Shown: piece by piece, positions 9,890 to 18,608 of the stretch
How the letters are laid out: the number at the start of each line of letters is the position of its first letter
How positions within the stretch are numbered: position 1 is the first letter of the stretch
Source of the DNA: Thalassotalea sp. G2M2-11
GTDB taxonomy: Bacteria; Pseudomonadota; Gammaproteobacteria; Enterobacterales; Alteromonadaceae
Length of the DNA stretch: 64,000 bases
NCBI RefSeq assembly: GCF_017168195.1
Contig: NZ_JADNYL010000004.1
Location: 399,074-463,073, forward strand
Direction: 5' to 3'
Position numbers and translations under genes: made by a program
The notes under the pieces: generated by a model
Seen by the model: only the letters and a program-made list of their open reading frames with translations
Told to the model about the DNA's origin: nothing
The model's database searches: none

Positions 9890-11323
9890 ATGTCTGCGCT
9901 CGCGCAAAATATTAACAATCAGGTATCTTCGGAAAGTGTAACGGCCATTAGTGCAACTGCACGTGTTGATTATATTCTACGCTTTTCTAAACAAGCCGTA
10001 TTAGTTGTTGATGATGACATCTCGATAAGCTCAGATGTTGGTCGTCAGTTTCTTAGCAATCTTACCAGCGAACAAAATGCCGCCTACGTCACTATGTCAT
10101 CCAAGCTCAATGACGTGCAAGTGCGTTGTCGTTTAATTGAGCAGTTATTTGGCAATATCCTATTTGATCCTGAGCAATCAATTGCTGTCAGTATTATTAA
10201 TATTGTTAAACAGCAGCAACAGCCAGTTACCATTGTTATTGATAATGGCGATTACTTATCCTTGCAAATTTTACATGAGCTGACACAGTTGGCAGAAATT
10301 GCCAAAAAAGCGAATTATCAAATTAGTGTATTACTATTAGCAACGCGAAAATTAGCGCAGCTTGTCTATCAAAACCAAGTACTGTTTGAAAAGAAATTAA
10401 CTATCTTATCAGCTGAAAATGGTCAATTAGTACCGCTTAACGCGAAAGAGTTTAAGGTAGACTCTTCATTGTTCAGCATCACGCCTTTTAAAAAATGGTT
10501 CGCTTTTTTTACGGTGCTTTCAGTACTGTCTGCAGCCGTTATTTATTATTTATACCAGCAAGATAGCCTAAGCTTTAGTCAGCTAAACTCTGTGCCTATT
10601 GAAGCCATTGATACTAATAGTGCCAGTTTAGCAAAAGCGACAGCACCAAAGTTTGTCAGTGAAGTGTTAGAAACTAACATTGAGCACTTTGCTTCAAGCA
10701 AAGACGTTTTATTAGCGTTGACTGCGCTTGGTACAGAACAAAATACTAAAGAAAAAGCGCCAGTTAAGGCGCAACCCATCGATATTCTTGGGGCATTACA
10801 ACTCGATACTGCTGTTGAGTTACCGGTTAACACTGGCGAATCACAACGCGATACAGTGAGTGAAAAAACTCACACAACGAATACCCCAACAGCACAACAT
10901 ACTGATGAGTTAAAAGTTACGCCAATACTTCAGCTAAGCAAAAACGAGGCTGTAAGCCAAGCGCTTGCTGATAAGATAACTAAACCACAAGTCATAAAAG
11001 CCAGTAAATTTTTAGATCGTACACAAGGTTTTGTTATTCAAATTGCCGCATTTAGCCAGCAGCAGGTGCTAGCAGAATTTATTGCTGAATATCCGTCGCT
11101 GAGCTTTGAGCAATATCAAAAGAATGTTAATGGTAGCGTGATGACAATCGTCACGACAGGGATTTTTGATACGCAAGCAGTTGCAGAACAAGTGATAGTT
11201 ACTCTACCAAATACGATCAAACAACGATCACCAATGATCAAAGATATTTCTGTAATTAATCAGGAAATCAACGAGTTTAAGCTCTCCCAATCAAAGGGAA
11301 ATAACGTTACAATTGCCAACTAA
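9890..11323 (+). CDS. damX: DamX-like cell-division protein with C-terminal SPOR domain
   Basis: Inner-membrane protein that in related bacteria localises to the septum through its SPOR domain, which binds denuded glycan strands. The 477 residues comprise a cytoplasmic region resembling a degenerate AAA-type domain (about 20-190; a hydrophobic VLVVDDD strand is seen but no good Walker A), one membrane helix (about 203-222), a low-complexity periplasmic linker, and a SPOR domain starting FVIQIAAFS near residue 381. Position between aroB and dam is the standard one. It starts 16 nt after aroB with AAAGGTG upstream. Confidence 0.9.
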   Translation: MSALAQNINNQVSSESVTAISATARVDYILRFSKQAVLVVDDDISISSDVGRQFLSNLTSEQNAAYVTMSSKLNDVQVRCRLIEQLFGNILFDPEQSIAVSIINIVKQQQQPVTIVIDNGDYLSLQILHELTQLAEIAKKANYQISVLLLATRKLAQLVYQNQVLFEKKLTILSAENGQLVPLNAKEFKVDSSLFSITPFKKWFAFFTVLSVLSAAVIYYLYQQDSLSFSQLNSVPIEAIDTNSASLAKATAPKFVSEVLETNIEHFASSKDVLLALTALGTEQNTKEKAPVKAQPIDILGALQLDTAVELPVNTGESQRDTVSEKTHTTNTPTAQHTDELKVTPILQLSKNEAVSQALADKITKPQVIKASKFLDRTQGFVIQIAAFSQQQVLAEFIAEYPSLSFEQYQKNVNGSVMTIVTTGIFDTQAVAEQVIVTLPNTIKQRSPMIKDISVINQEINEFKLSQSKGNNVTIAN

Positions 11324-11366
11324 TAAAAGTAAGCGGTGAGTTCACTGCAGTTGGATTACAAACTCG

Positions 11367-12182
11367 ATGGTAAAAAAGCACCGTGCATTTTTAAAGTGGG
11401 CTGGCGGAAAATACGGCTTATGTGATGTGATTAATCAAATGCTACCGAAAGGTGAGCGATTAATCGAACCTTTCGTTGGTGCTGGCTCAGTTTTTCTTAA
11501 TAGCGATTATCAGAATTATATACTCAATGATATTAATAAAGATCTGATCAATCTTTATCAAATCATTCAAATGAAGCCGCAACGCTTTATTGATGATGCT
11601 AAAAAGCTTTTTTGCCAAGCCAATAATGAAGCAAACGCATATTATCATTTACGAGCAGAATTCAATGCCAGCGTGGACAAATACTACCGTTCGTTACTTT
11701 TTCTTTATTTAAATCGTCATGGTTATAACGGTCTGTGCCGTTACAATAAATCTGGTGGTTATAACGTCCCGTTTGGTAAGTATAAAAAGCCATATTTTCC
11801 CGAAGAAGAGCTGTTATTTTTTGCTGAAAAAGCGCAAAAAGCGATTTTTATTTGTGAAGGCTATCGCCAAACCTTTCATCGGGCGCAAGATGGCGATGTT
11901 ATCTATTGCGATCCTCCTTATGTGCCTTTAAGTAAAACCGCGAGTTTCACCAGTTATGCAGGTAATGGTTTTGGTTTAGATGAACAAGCTGACTTAGCTA
12001 ATGCTGCAGAAGAAGCTGTGAAGGAACATAAAGTGAATGTGTTGATCAGTAACCATGATACGATTTGGACGCGTAAAATTTATCAAGGTGCCAGTAAGCG
12101 TAAGTCGATTCAAGTTGCCCGAACTATCAGTCAGAAAGCGACCAAGCGAAAAAAAGTGGCAGAGTTATTAGCGCTTTACTAA
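11367..12182 (+). CDS. dam: DNA adenine methyltransferase (GATC)
   Basis: Methylates adenine N6 in GATC, guiding mismatch repair and replication timing. The 271-residue protein contains FLKWAGGK (8-15), the SAM-binding EPFVGAGSVF (34-43), NDIN near 54, the recognition region with RYNKSGGYNVPFGKYK, and the catalytic DPPY (182-185). These place it in the D12-class alpha amino-methyltransferases alongside Dam. It is downstream of damX as expected. The stop is only 4 nt from that of the convergent DUF2970 gene, so the two transcripts must overlap or terminate inside the neighbouring gene. Confidence 0.95.
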   Translation: MVKKHRAFLKWAGGKYGLCDVINQMLPKGERLIEPFVGAGSVFLNSDYQNYILNDINKDLINLYQIIQMKPQRFIDDAKKLFCQANNEANAYYHLRAEFNASVDKYYRSLLFLYLNRHGYNGLCRYNKSGGYNVPFGKYKKPYFPEEELLFFAEKAQKAIFICEGYRQTFHRAQDGDVIYCDPPYVPLSKTASFTSYAGNGFGLDEQADLANAAEEAVKEHKVNVLISNHDTIWTRKIYQGASKRKSIQVARTISQKATKRKKVAELLALY

Positions 12183-12186
12183 TTGG

Positions 12187-12378
12187 TTAAGCGAGTACCA
12201 TTGAAACAATACTGACTAAGCCTAAAATAAAGAGGATAACGGCAATTAATCCAATCACTACAAAGTGAGAAAATTTGCCTTGAGTAAAGTCTCTTTCACG
12301 ATTTTTTTCACTCTGAACCCCTAAAAAGGCAAAGGCTACGCTTTTAATCGTTTGTGAAATGGGTTGTTTGTCAGCCAT
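12187..12378 (-). CDS. small DUF2970 membrane protein
   Basis: 63-residue protein of the DUF2970 family, function unknown. The N-terminal half ends in FAFLGVQSEKNRERDF, the family signature, and the C-terminal half is one hydrophobic helix (about 40-61). It faces dam tail to tail. The ATG at 12378 is preceded by AGGGAG on the minus strand. Family members occur across gammaproteobacteria as single small inner-membrane proteins; no role can be inferred from the neighbours. Confidence 0.85.
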   Translation of the reverse strand: MADKQPISQTIKSVAFAFLGVQSEKNRERDFTQGKFSHFVVIGLIAVILFILGLVSIVSMVLA

Positions 12379-12431
12379 ATGTTAACTCCCTAAATGTTAA
12401 AGCTAACTTAGCATGGCAAAAGCCTAGAAAG

Positions 12432-12461
12432 CAAAAATCCAAGCAGTTACTTGGATTTTTG
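12432..12461. terminator. Rho-independent terminator downstream of torF-type porin
   Basis: CAAAAATCCAAG (12432-12443) pairs with CTTGGATTTTTG (12450-12461) around the loop CAGTTA. Because of the A-run on one side and T-run on the other it can work in both directions. The obvious client is the minus-strand porin gene ending at 12517. Confidence 0.8.
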
Positions 12462-12516
12462 TTAGTAATTCAGCGTTTACACCAAGTACTAGTAGGTGAA
12501 CCCCTCTCTGGTGTGA

Positions 12517-13179
12517 TTACAAGTCAATATCTACTGCGTATGAGACATAAACTTTAACATCGCCTGCTGCACCATCTAGATCCGTTGCTGATGCTCCAAG
12601 AGTAAAACCACTTTTGCTCAGGCTAATGCCATAATCAATCGAGTCTTCTGCCAGCCAATCACCAGAATAAGAGCCTAAGTGCAATGCAACTTCAGCATCA
12701 TTTGCCAGTGCAATTGCATAATCTGCTGATGCATAAATGGTGTCACCCGCGTCTGCTCCTTCACCTTCGGCTAATACGGCAACTCCTAAGGTTAATGCAC
12801 CAAATGAGATGTTGGCATACACTTCAGAAAAATCTGCATCACCAGTAAGTTCATCAGGGTAAGCATAATAAATATAGCCGATGTCGTAAGCGAGGTTATC
12901 ATTGATTTGACCAGCAAAGCCGCCATAAAAATCCAGCTCATAAGTCATGCCTTCTGCCCAATCAGCATTTGATGCCCAGGTACCTAAGTAGAAGCCTGAA
13001 TCATTAGCGTAATCAATACCGCCTGATATCGCAGCTTTGCCACCTGTTTGTTCGAAACCACGCCATAAATAGTTACTGGTTGCTGCCACATTAGCAGATA
13101 ATTCACTAGCGGCAGATGCAAGCATAGGTGTTGTTAATAATGTAGATGAGAGTGCGATTGATAAAAGTGTTTTTTTCAT
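12517..13179 (-). CDS. TorF family putative outer-membrane porin
   Basis: 220-residue outer-membrane beta-barrel protein of the family described as TorF-type putative porins (TIGR02001). A signal peptide ends near ASA-ASE (about residue 24). The mature start contains the family hallmark SNYLWRGFEQT, followed by GGIDYAN, alternating hydrophobic strands with aromatic girdles, and a terminal strand. No specific substrate is visible. It is a single gene with its own terminator, placed with the DUF2970 gene between dam and rpe, where many relatives have neither. Confidence 0.88.
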   Translation of the reverse strand: MKKTLLSIALSSTLLTTPMLASAASELSANVAATSNYLWRGFEQTGGKAAISGGIDYANDSGFYLGTWASNADWAEGMTYELDFYGGFAGQINDNLAYDIGYIYYAYPDELTGDADFSEVYANISFGALTLGVAVLAEGEGADAGDTIYASADYAIALANDAEVALHLGSYSGDWLAEDSIDYGISLSKSGFTLGASATDLDGAAGDVKVYVSYAVDIDL

Positions 13180-13448
13180 GTGTTACTCACTTAGTTAATT
13201 ATTGTTATTCACTAATCTGCAAGTAAAGTGCCCCATTGTATTAGAGGTGAATAAATAGGGTTATTTACTTTAAATACAATAGGATATGTTGATTTAGTGA
13301 GATTTCTTTAAAAGAGGAACAGACTGATTTGAACAAAAATGGTGCATTATTATCTACAGATGTGCGATCTGAGTGCAGCGTTTTCAGGTCGATTATTTAG
13401 CCAATTTAGGGTAAAGTGGCGCAGTTTTTAATTTGGTCGGATTATTCC

Positions 13449-14117
13449 ATGTCTTCATATTTAATTGCTCCTTCAATTTTGTCAGCAGATTTTGCTCGAT
13501 TAGGTGATGATGTTGCGAAAGTTATCGCTGCAGGTGCTGATGTTGTTCATTTTGACGTAATGGACAATCACTTTGTCCCTAACCTAACGTTTGGCCCTAT
13601 GATATGTCAATCATTACGCGATTATGGCATCACAGCTCCTATCGATGTGCATTTAATGGTAAAGCCAGTGGATCGTTTAATTCCCGATTTTGCTAAAGCT
13701 GGCGCTGATATTATTACTTTTCATCCTGAAGCCAGTGATCATATTGATAGAACATTACAATTGATCAAAGATCATGGCTGTAAAGCGGGTGTCGTGCTCA
13801 ACCCTGCAACCCCATTGCATTGCTTGGAATTTATTATGGATAAGTTAGATATCATTTTATTGATGTCGGTAAACCCTGGCTTTGGCGGTCAATCGTTTAT
13901 TCCAACCACGTTAGATAAACTTAAGAAAGTTCGTCAGCTAATTGATGACAGTGGACGCGATATTCGTCTAGAAGTTGATGGTGGTGTCAAAGCCGATAAT
14001 ATTGCAGACATTGCATCAGCTGGTGCTGATATGTTTGTTGCTGGTTCGGCAATCTTTTCTCAACCAGATTATAAGCAAGCGATCGACGCTATGCGTGCAG
14101 AGTTAAGCAAAGTATAA
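13449..14117 (+). CDS. rpe: ribulose-phosphate 3-epimerase
   Basis: Interconverts ribulose 5-phosphate and xylulose 5-phosphate in the pentose phosphate pathway. I use the ATG at 13449 ([16 protein letters not shown]), giving 222 residues, rather than an in-frame ATG 33 nt upstream which adds a non-conserved extension. Visible motifs: [28 protein letters not shown] (metal and catalytic Asp), [23 protein letters not shown] and AGSAIF, all of the TIM-barrel RPE family. It precedes trpS; gph, usually between them, is absent. Confidence 0.97.
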   Translation: MSSYLIAPSILSADFARLGDDVAKVIAAGADVVHFDVMDNHFVPNLTFGPMICQSLRDYGITAPIDVHLMVKPVDRLIPDFAKAGADIITFHPEASDHIDRTLQLIKDHGCKAGVVLNPATPLHCLEFIMDKLDIILLMSVNPGFGGQSFIPTTLDKLKKVRQLIDDSGRDIRLEVDGGVKADNIADIASAGADMFVAGSAIFSQPDYKQAIDAMRAELSKV

Positions 14118-14174
14118 AATTTAACGGTAACCGATAAGGTTGCTTGGTGTGTGAATTTAATTAGGTAAAAGATA

Positions 14175-15179
14175 ATGTCAAAACCTGTTGTTTTAAGTGG
14201 CTGTCAGCCATCAGGTGAATTAACGATTGGAAATTATTTAGGGGCGATTAAGCAGTGGGTTAATATGCAAACTAGCCATAATTGCTATTATATGTTGGTT
14301 GATCAACATGCAATTACGGTACGTCCTGAAGCAGAAGCTTTAAGAAATGCGACCTTAGACGGTTTAGCATTATATCTGGCCTGTGGAGTCGACCCTGAAC
14401 AAAGTACTATCTTTATTCAATCGCAAGTGCCAGAGCATGCACAGTTAAGCTGGGTGTTAAATTGTTATACCCAAATGGGCGAATTAAACCGCATGACACA
14501 ATATAAGGACAAGTCGAAAAAATCTGAAGCCAATATGAACTCAGGTTTGTTTACCTATCCAGTGTTAATGGCGGCGGATATCTTATTGTATCGTGCGAAT
14601 CAAGTACCCGTTGGCGATGATCAAAAGCAGCACTTAGAACTTGCTCGTGATATTGCAACACGGTTTAACAATATTTACGGTGATATTTTTGTGGTACCTG
14701 AGCCTCATATACCGGAGCATGGTGCACGTATTATGAGTTTACAAGACCCATTAAAGAAAATGTCAAAGTCAGATACCAACCCAGGTAATTTTATTGGTTT
14801 ATTAGAAGATCCGAAAAAAATCACTAAGAAAATCAAACGCGCAGTCACAGACTCTGATGAGCAAGCGCGCATATACTTTGATGTTGCTGAAAAGCCAGGT
14901 GTTTCTAATTTGTTATCCATGCTGTCGTGTGCCACAGGTCAATCGATAGCTGAGTTAGTGCCGCAATATGAAGATAAAATGTATGGCCATTTAAAAGGTG
15001 ATGTTGCTGACGCTGTGGTTGCTATGCTTGAGCCTATTCAAGAGCGTTTTCATCAATATCGTGAAGATAAAGCTTACATGGAACAAGTGATGCGTAATGG
15101 CGCAGACAAAGCTTCTGAGCGTGCTAGCAAAGTTTTGTCATCTGTCTACGATGCGGTAGGTTTTATTGCGAAGCCTTAA
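14175..15179 (+). CDS. trpS: tryptophanyl-tRNA synthetase
   Basis: Class I aminoacyl-tRNA synthetase charging tRNA(Trp) in the cytoplasm. 334 residues, normal for the bacterial enzyme. The HIGH-like motif appears as TIGN ([11 protein letters not shown]) and the KMSKS loop as KKMSKSD; the [10 protein letters not shown] and [16 protein letters not shown] segments are also characteristic. It lies 57 nt downstream of rpe on the same strand, probably in one transcript, and ends in a strong terminator. Confidence 0.98.
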   Translation: MSKPVVLSGCQPSGELTIGNYLGAIKQWVNMQTSHNCYYMLVDQHAITVRPEAEALRNATLDGLALYLACGVDPEQSTIFIQSQVPEHAQLSWVLNCYTQMGELNRMTQYKDKSKKSEANMNSGLFTYPVLMAADILLYRANQVPVGDDQKQHLELARDIATRFNNIYGDIFVVPEPHIPEHGARIMSLQDPLKKMSKSDTNPGNFIGLLEDPKKITKKIKRAVTDSDEQARIYFDVAEKPGVSNLLSMLSCATGQSIAELVPQYEDKMYGHLKGDVADAVVAMLEPIQERFHQYREDKAYMEQVMRNGADKASERASKVLSSVYDAVGFIAKP

Positions 15180-15188
15180 GCTTAACTG

Positions 15189-15216
15189 AAAAGGCTAACC
15201 GAATGGTTAGCCTTTT
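15189..15216. terminator. bidirectional Rho-independent terminator between trpS and the FHA gene
   Basis: AAAAGGCTAACC (15189-15200), loop GAAT, GGTTAGCCTTTT (15205-15216): a perfect 12-bp stem starting nine bases after the trpS stop and ending four bases before the stop of the convergent FHA-domain gene. A/T runs on both sides suit termination from both strands. Confidence 0.9.
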
Positions 15217-15220
15217 GGCT

Positions 15221-16186
15221 TTATTCTTTATCTTTCTTTGCTTTTTTTTCTACTTTGTCAAAGAGTTTATTTGAATCTTCGATAAATGCTTCTACCGTAC
15301 TGCTTTTGGCAATAAGAAAGTCAGGCGTTAATAAGGTAGAATCAAATTTAGGTCTAATACTAAATTCTGGCTTTTTACTGAGCTGAACTAAGAAGCCTCC
15401 GCCAAAGAGCAATCCTGTTAAACTGGCAGCTATTACTATTCTTCTTGTTTTTGATAGATGAAAACCAATATAACCATTAAGCCAGAATAAACAGAAAGCG
15501 ATCACTATCGGTAGTAATTTACTTAATGTGGGTAAAACAGAAGCACTTGAGGTGTTGAACTGAAGAAATGCTTCTAAAAAATCACTGACCCAAGTTAAAT
15601 TATAAAAAATAAAGCAGATGCCTAATTGAGTAAATATACGAGCATCATGTTTGGTTAAATGGGAGACCAGCGAAACAATGGCTGGCCAAATAGCAAAAAT
15701 TAAGCTCAAGCCAACCGCAGGTACTAATAACTGGGTAAAGTTAACTTCTTTCGGATTATTCAAATAGAATATCCAACCCGTTAATAAAGCGAAAATTAAA
15801 ATATTAACGCTTAACACCACAGGGTGTTTTGCTAAATTAATTAAGTTTTCAAATGGGCTTAAGGTGATACTGGTTGCCACGGGATGATAGGGAAACACCA
15901 CACGTATTTGGCTTTTGCCTAGGGTGATAATATCTCCTGAGCGGACGATGTGACCATCGGCTGGTTTTTTACCCTCATCTAAAAAGCAGCCATTGATACT
16001 GTCTTGATCGATAATACGCCAGTTCTCACCATCAAATTCTATGGTTAAATGCTCAGCACAAACATGGGGATCCGATAAAATAATATCACTGTGGTAGCCC
16101 CTGCCAATACTGACTGTTTGTTGAGCAAATTTGTGGCGTCCAATTAACTTATGACCTCGGCTGATTTCTTCAATGATTACTTCCAT
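15221..16186 (-). CDS. membrane protein with N-terminal FHA domain
   Basis: 321 residues with a cytoplasmic forkhead-associated domain (about 20-100), a fold that binds phosphothreonine peptides. The usual motifs can be traced: GRG at 28-30, a degraded SxxH region (HVCAEH, His46) and NG at 65-66. It is followed by about five or six hydrophobic segments (about 115-275) and a polar Lys/Asp/Glu-rich tail. The gene overlaps the upstream serine protease gene by 10 nt, so the two are co-translated and probably act together. No Ser/Thr kinase or phosphatase gene is in the window to supply the phosphorylated partner. The ordinary SxxH Ser is not obvious, so phosphopeptide binding is uncertain. Confidence 0.85.
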   Translation of the reverse strand: MEVIIEEISRGHKLIGRHKFAQQTVSIGRGYHSDIILSDPHVCAEHLTIEFDGENWRIIDQDSINGCFLDEGKKPADGHIVRSGDIITLGKSQIRVVFPYHPVATSITLSPFENLINLAKHPVVLSVNILIFALLTGWIFYLNNPKEVNFTQLLVPAVGLSLIFAIWPAIVSLVSHLTKHDARIFTQLGICFIFYNLTWVSDFLEAFLQFNTSSASVLPTLSKLLPIVIAFCLFWLNGYIGFHLSKTRRIVIAASLTGLLFGGGFLVQLSKKPEFSIRPKFDSTLLTPDFLIAKSSTVEAFIEDSNKLFDKVEKKAKKDKE

Positions 16187-17430
16187 GATACCGACTCCAT
16201 AAATTGCTTAGTGAACGCTTGAGCACTCTTTTGTGAAACACCTGCTAAGGTAAAGTGACTTAATAACGCCTGGTCGTTTCTATCTACCGAAATACTGAGG
16301 TATAAAGCGTCATAGAGCCCATCAAAATCTTTATAGGCACGGGTACAGAAAATCGATTTAGTGGTCATTAATTGATGGCTTGGCATGACGATATCATGTT
16401 GACATTGAAACTCGGTTACATCGTCCTTGCCCGCTTTATTTCCGGGCATAACACGAGCAATTTGTCGCTGGAATAAACGATAAAACTTAGTGTTGCTGAG
16501 TTTTTTTGCTTGTAGGTATCTAAATTCCATTTCTAAGGAACCAGTAAAAAAATCACTGGTAATATAAGTGTTTTCTTCTAAGGAGCAATTAGCGACGGCT
16601 AGCATCATTAACGCGTCTGATTTATCAGCATTTGACTCACCCCAGCAGCGGATAAATGGCACATCGATGGTGGGGATAATTCCTTGGCCAAGTTTTTTTA
16701 GTTGCCAGTCACTTTTAAGTAAGCGATCGATTAAATTGGCTTGATATTCATTGAGCTGCTTGCTCATTTGTTGATCTATAGTGAGTGAGTTATCTTGGTG
16801 ATAGTTGTTAACTAAATCGATTAATTTATCATGAGGCACTAAAAAACCGATTTGATTGCCAGATGTCGCGACATTAATACCAACAACTTGGGCATCTTTA
16901 TTGACTACCGGCCCACCACTCATGCCGGAGTTGACCGAACCAGTAAAATGAATACGATCATTAAATGACTCTTTCTTGAGTCCATTGTATGTGCCTGGCA
17001 CAACAATCATGCCGAGATCATGAGGATTACCCAGAGAAAACAACTCTTCCCCTTTTGCAGGGACAGAATCTGAAATGGTGAAATACGCCATAGGCTGTTG
17101 CACCTCACGCTTTACTAGCGCTAAATCATTAATCACGTCGATGCTTTCAAGTGTTAGCGTTGATTTTTTACCTTGATTATCTAAAAACTCAATGCGGTAT
17201 TTTTCAGGGTGACGTGCATAACTTGAAACAACATGATAATTAGTGGCGATTAAGCCATCGCCGCTGATTTGAAAGCCCGATCCAATGGAAGATTTTTCAC
17301 CACTTGCTTTATCAATTAACCGAATTTGATATAAAGATGGGGCAAGTTGTTTGAATAGGGTTTCAGCTTGTTCGGCTGCTGAAGCGATACTACTTATGAT
17401 GATCAGCCAAACGCCGATAAAACGTTTCAT
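16177..17430 (-). CDS. secreted trypsin-like (HtrA-type) serine protease without PDZ domain
   Basis: 417 residues. A signal peptide (about 1-18, cut after ASA) directs it to the periplasm. The S1C peptidase core shows His66 in TNYHVVSS, Asp102 in INDLALVK and Ser171 in SGMSGGPVVN, a complete catalytic triad. Unlike DegP/DegS, the roughly 200 residues after the protease domain contain no recognisable PDZ domain; they carry cysteines (RCWGES, CSLEE, CQHD, CTRAY) that might form disulfides. It is the first gene of a two-gene operon with the FHA membrane protein. Substrate unknown; a stress or envelope-signalling role is only inferred. Confidence 0.87.
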   Translation of the reverse strand: MKRFIGVWLIIISSIASAAEQAETLFKQLAPSLYQIRLIDKASGEKSSIGSGFQISGDGLIATNYHVVSSYARHPEKYRIEFLDNQGKKSTLTLESIDVINDLALVKREVQQPMAYFTISDSVPAKGEELFSLGNPHDLGMIVVPGTYNGLKKESFNDRIHFTGSVNSGMSGGPVVNKDAQVVGINVATSGNQIGFLVPHDKLIDLVNNYHQDNSLTIDQQMSKQLNEYQANLIDRLLKSDWQLKKLGQGIIPTIDVPFIRCWGESNADKSDALMMLAVANCSLEENTYITSDFFTGSLEMEFRYLQAKKLSNTKFYRLFQRQIARVMPGNKAGKDDVTEFQCQHDIVMPSHQLMTTKSIFCTRAYKDFDGLYDALYLSISVDRNDQALLSHFTLAGVSQKSAQAFTKQFMESVSWK

Positions 17431-17658
17431 TTACTATCCTTTTAATTCTTTATTCCGCTATTGTGCCATCGCGTGATTAATTGTCATCAATTAATCAGAA
17501 AAAATGCTCACATAGTGTGTAACAAAGCATTTGAACTTTCACTACTTTTTGTAAAAGAATGTATAAAAACTGATATCTGTCATTAATTATTATAAAAAAA
17601 TACGCTAAGGTTTCAGCTAAGATATAACTTCTAGAATGATGATTAAAAAGGAAATGCA

Positions 17659-18456
17659 GTGAAGCGCTTAATTTCAATAATGGTTATGGTGACAACTATG
17701 ATGTCGCTAAATATTAGTGCCGCGGATAATAATCTTTGTTTAGCCGAAGATAATGATTGTACTTTTGTGTTATTGACCCATTCGAGCAATGAATTAGTCA
17801 TAGTTAATCAAGCAAGAGCTGAACAGGCATTATCGCCTTTCTCTACGTTTAAAATTGCCAACTCGGCAATTGGTTTAGAGACTGGGGTGATTAACGATGC
17901 AGGGCAGACCTTATCTTACGATGATACAGCTTACCCGCCCCAAGCTTGGTGGCCAAGCGTATGGAAACTGCCTAAATATAACTTAACCAGTGCTTATAAG
18001 TTTTCCATGGTGGCTATTTATCGTCAGTTAGCGAAAGATATTGGTGATAAACAGATGCGCCATTATTTGAAAACGTTTAATTATGGTAATCAAGATATTA
18101 GTTCGGGTCTGGATAACTTTTGGCTCAATGGCAGTATGAAAATTTCTGCCCTTGAGCAAGTGAAATTTTTACAGCAACTACATCAAAATCAATTGGCGTT
18201 ATCCGAGAAAACGCAACAGGAATTACGTAAAGTCATGTTAGCTAAAATGACGGATGATTATCGTATTTATGCAAAAACAGGGGCAGGTAAGGTTGATGAT
18301 GGCAGTATGTTAGGTTGGTATGTTGGCATTGTTGAAACTGCCGACGAAAGTTATTACTTTGCGCTCAATTTTAATCGTCCTACTTATCAGCAGATGAAAG
18401 CTGATCGTATCGCGTTAGCAATGAATCATTTAAAACAAGCTGGCGTGATTGATTAA
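17659..18456 (+). CDS. class D (OXA-type) beta-lactamase-like protein
   Basis: 265-residue exported protein with all class D active-site motifs: STFK (Ser62-Lys65), SMV (116-118, the SxV box), YGN (142-144), WLNG (Trp155) and KTG (206-208). A signal peptide ends near ISA-AD (about 21). Class D enzymes hydrolyse penicillins and some carbapenems with a carboxylated Lys in STFK. Chromosomal homologues may be intrinsic, and BlaR/MecR sensor domains share the fold, but here there is no membrane-zinc-protease part. Start is GTG 17659 after AAAGGAAA; an ATG 5 nt upstream is out of frame. The gene is divergent from the protease operon, and no LysR or regulator gene is adjacent. Confidence 0.88.
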   Translation: MKRLISIMVMVTTMMSLNISAADNNLCLAEDNDCTFVLLTHSSNELVIVNQARAEQALSPFSTFKIANSAIGLETGVINDAGQTLSYDDTAYPPQAWWPSVWKLPKYNLTSAYKFSMVAIYRQLAKDIGDKQMRHYLKTFNYGNQDISSGLDNFWLNGSMKISALEQVKFLQQLHQNQLALSEKTQQELRKVMLAKMTDDYRIYAKTGAGKVDDGSMLGWYVGIVETADESYYFALNFNRPTYQQMKADRIALAMNHLKQAGVID

Positions 18457-18512
18457 GCTACTGTGTCGATAGCAGCGCTTTTTGACTTAGGTCAAACTCA
18501 GTTAGGATGAGT

Positions 18513-18529
18513 TGCGACATATTGTCGCA
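18513..18529. promoter_or_regulatory. operator-like palindrome upstream of the Met-rich TonB receptor
   Basis: TGCGACA-TAT-TGTCGCA is a perfect 7-bp dyad about 80 bp before the receptor start. A second dyad, TTTGAC-TTAG-GTCAAA (18481-18496), lies just upstream. Spacing and symmetry suggest binding of a dimeric regulator. I do not recognise the operator, and neither dyad has a following T-run as expected for a terminator of the preceding beta-lactamase gene. Confidence 0.45.
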
Positions 18530-18608
18530 GTTCGTCACTTTCCTTTTGTTCAACTTACTTATTTCACTGAAAATAAAGCTAATTTTAATAGTTAAGTAAG
18601 TTGGTACT

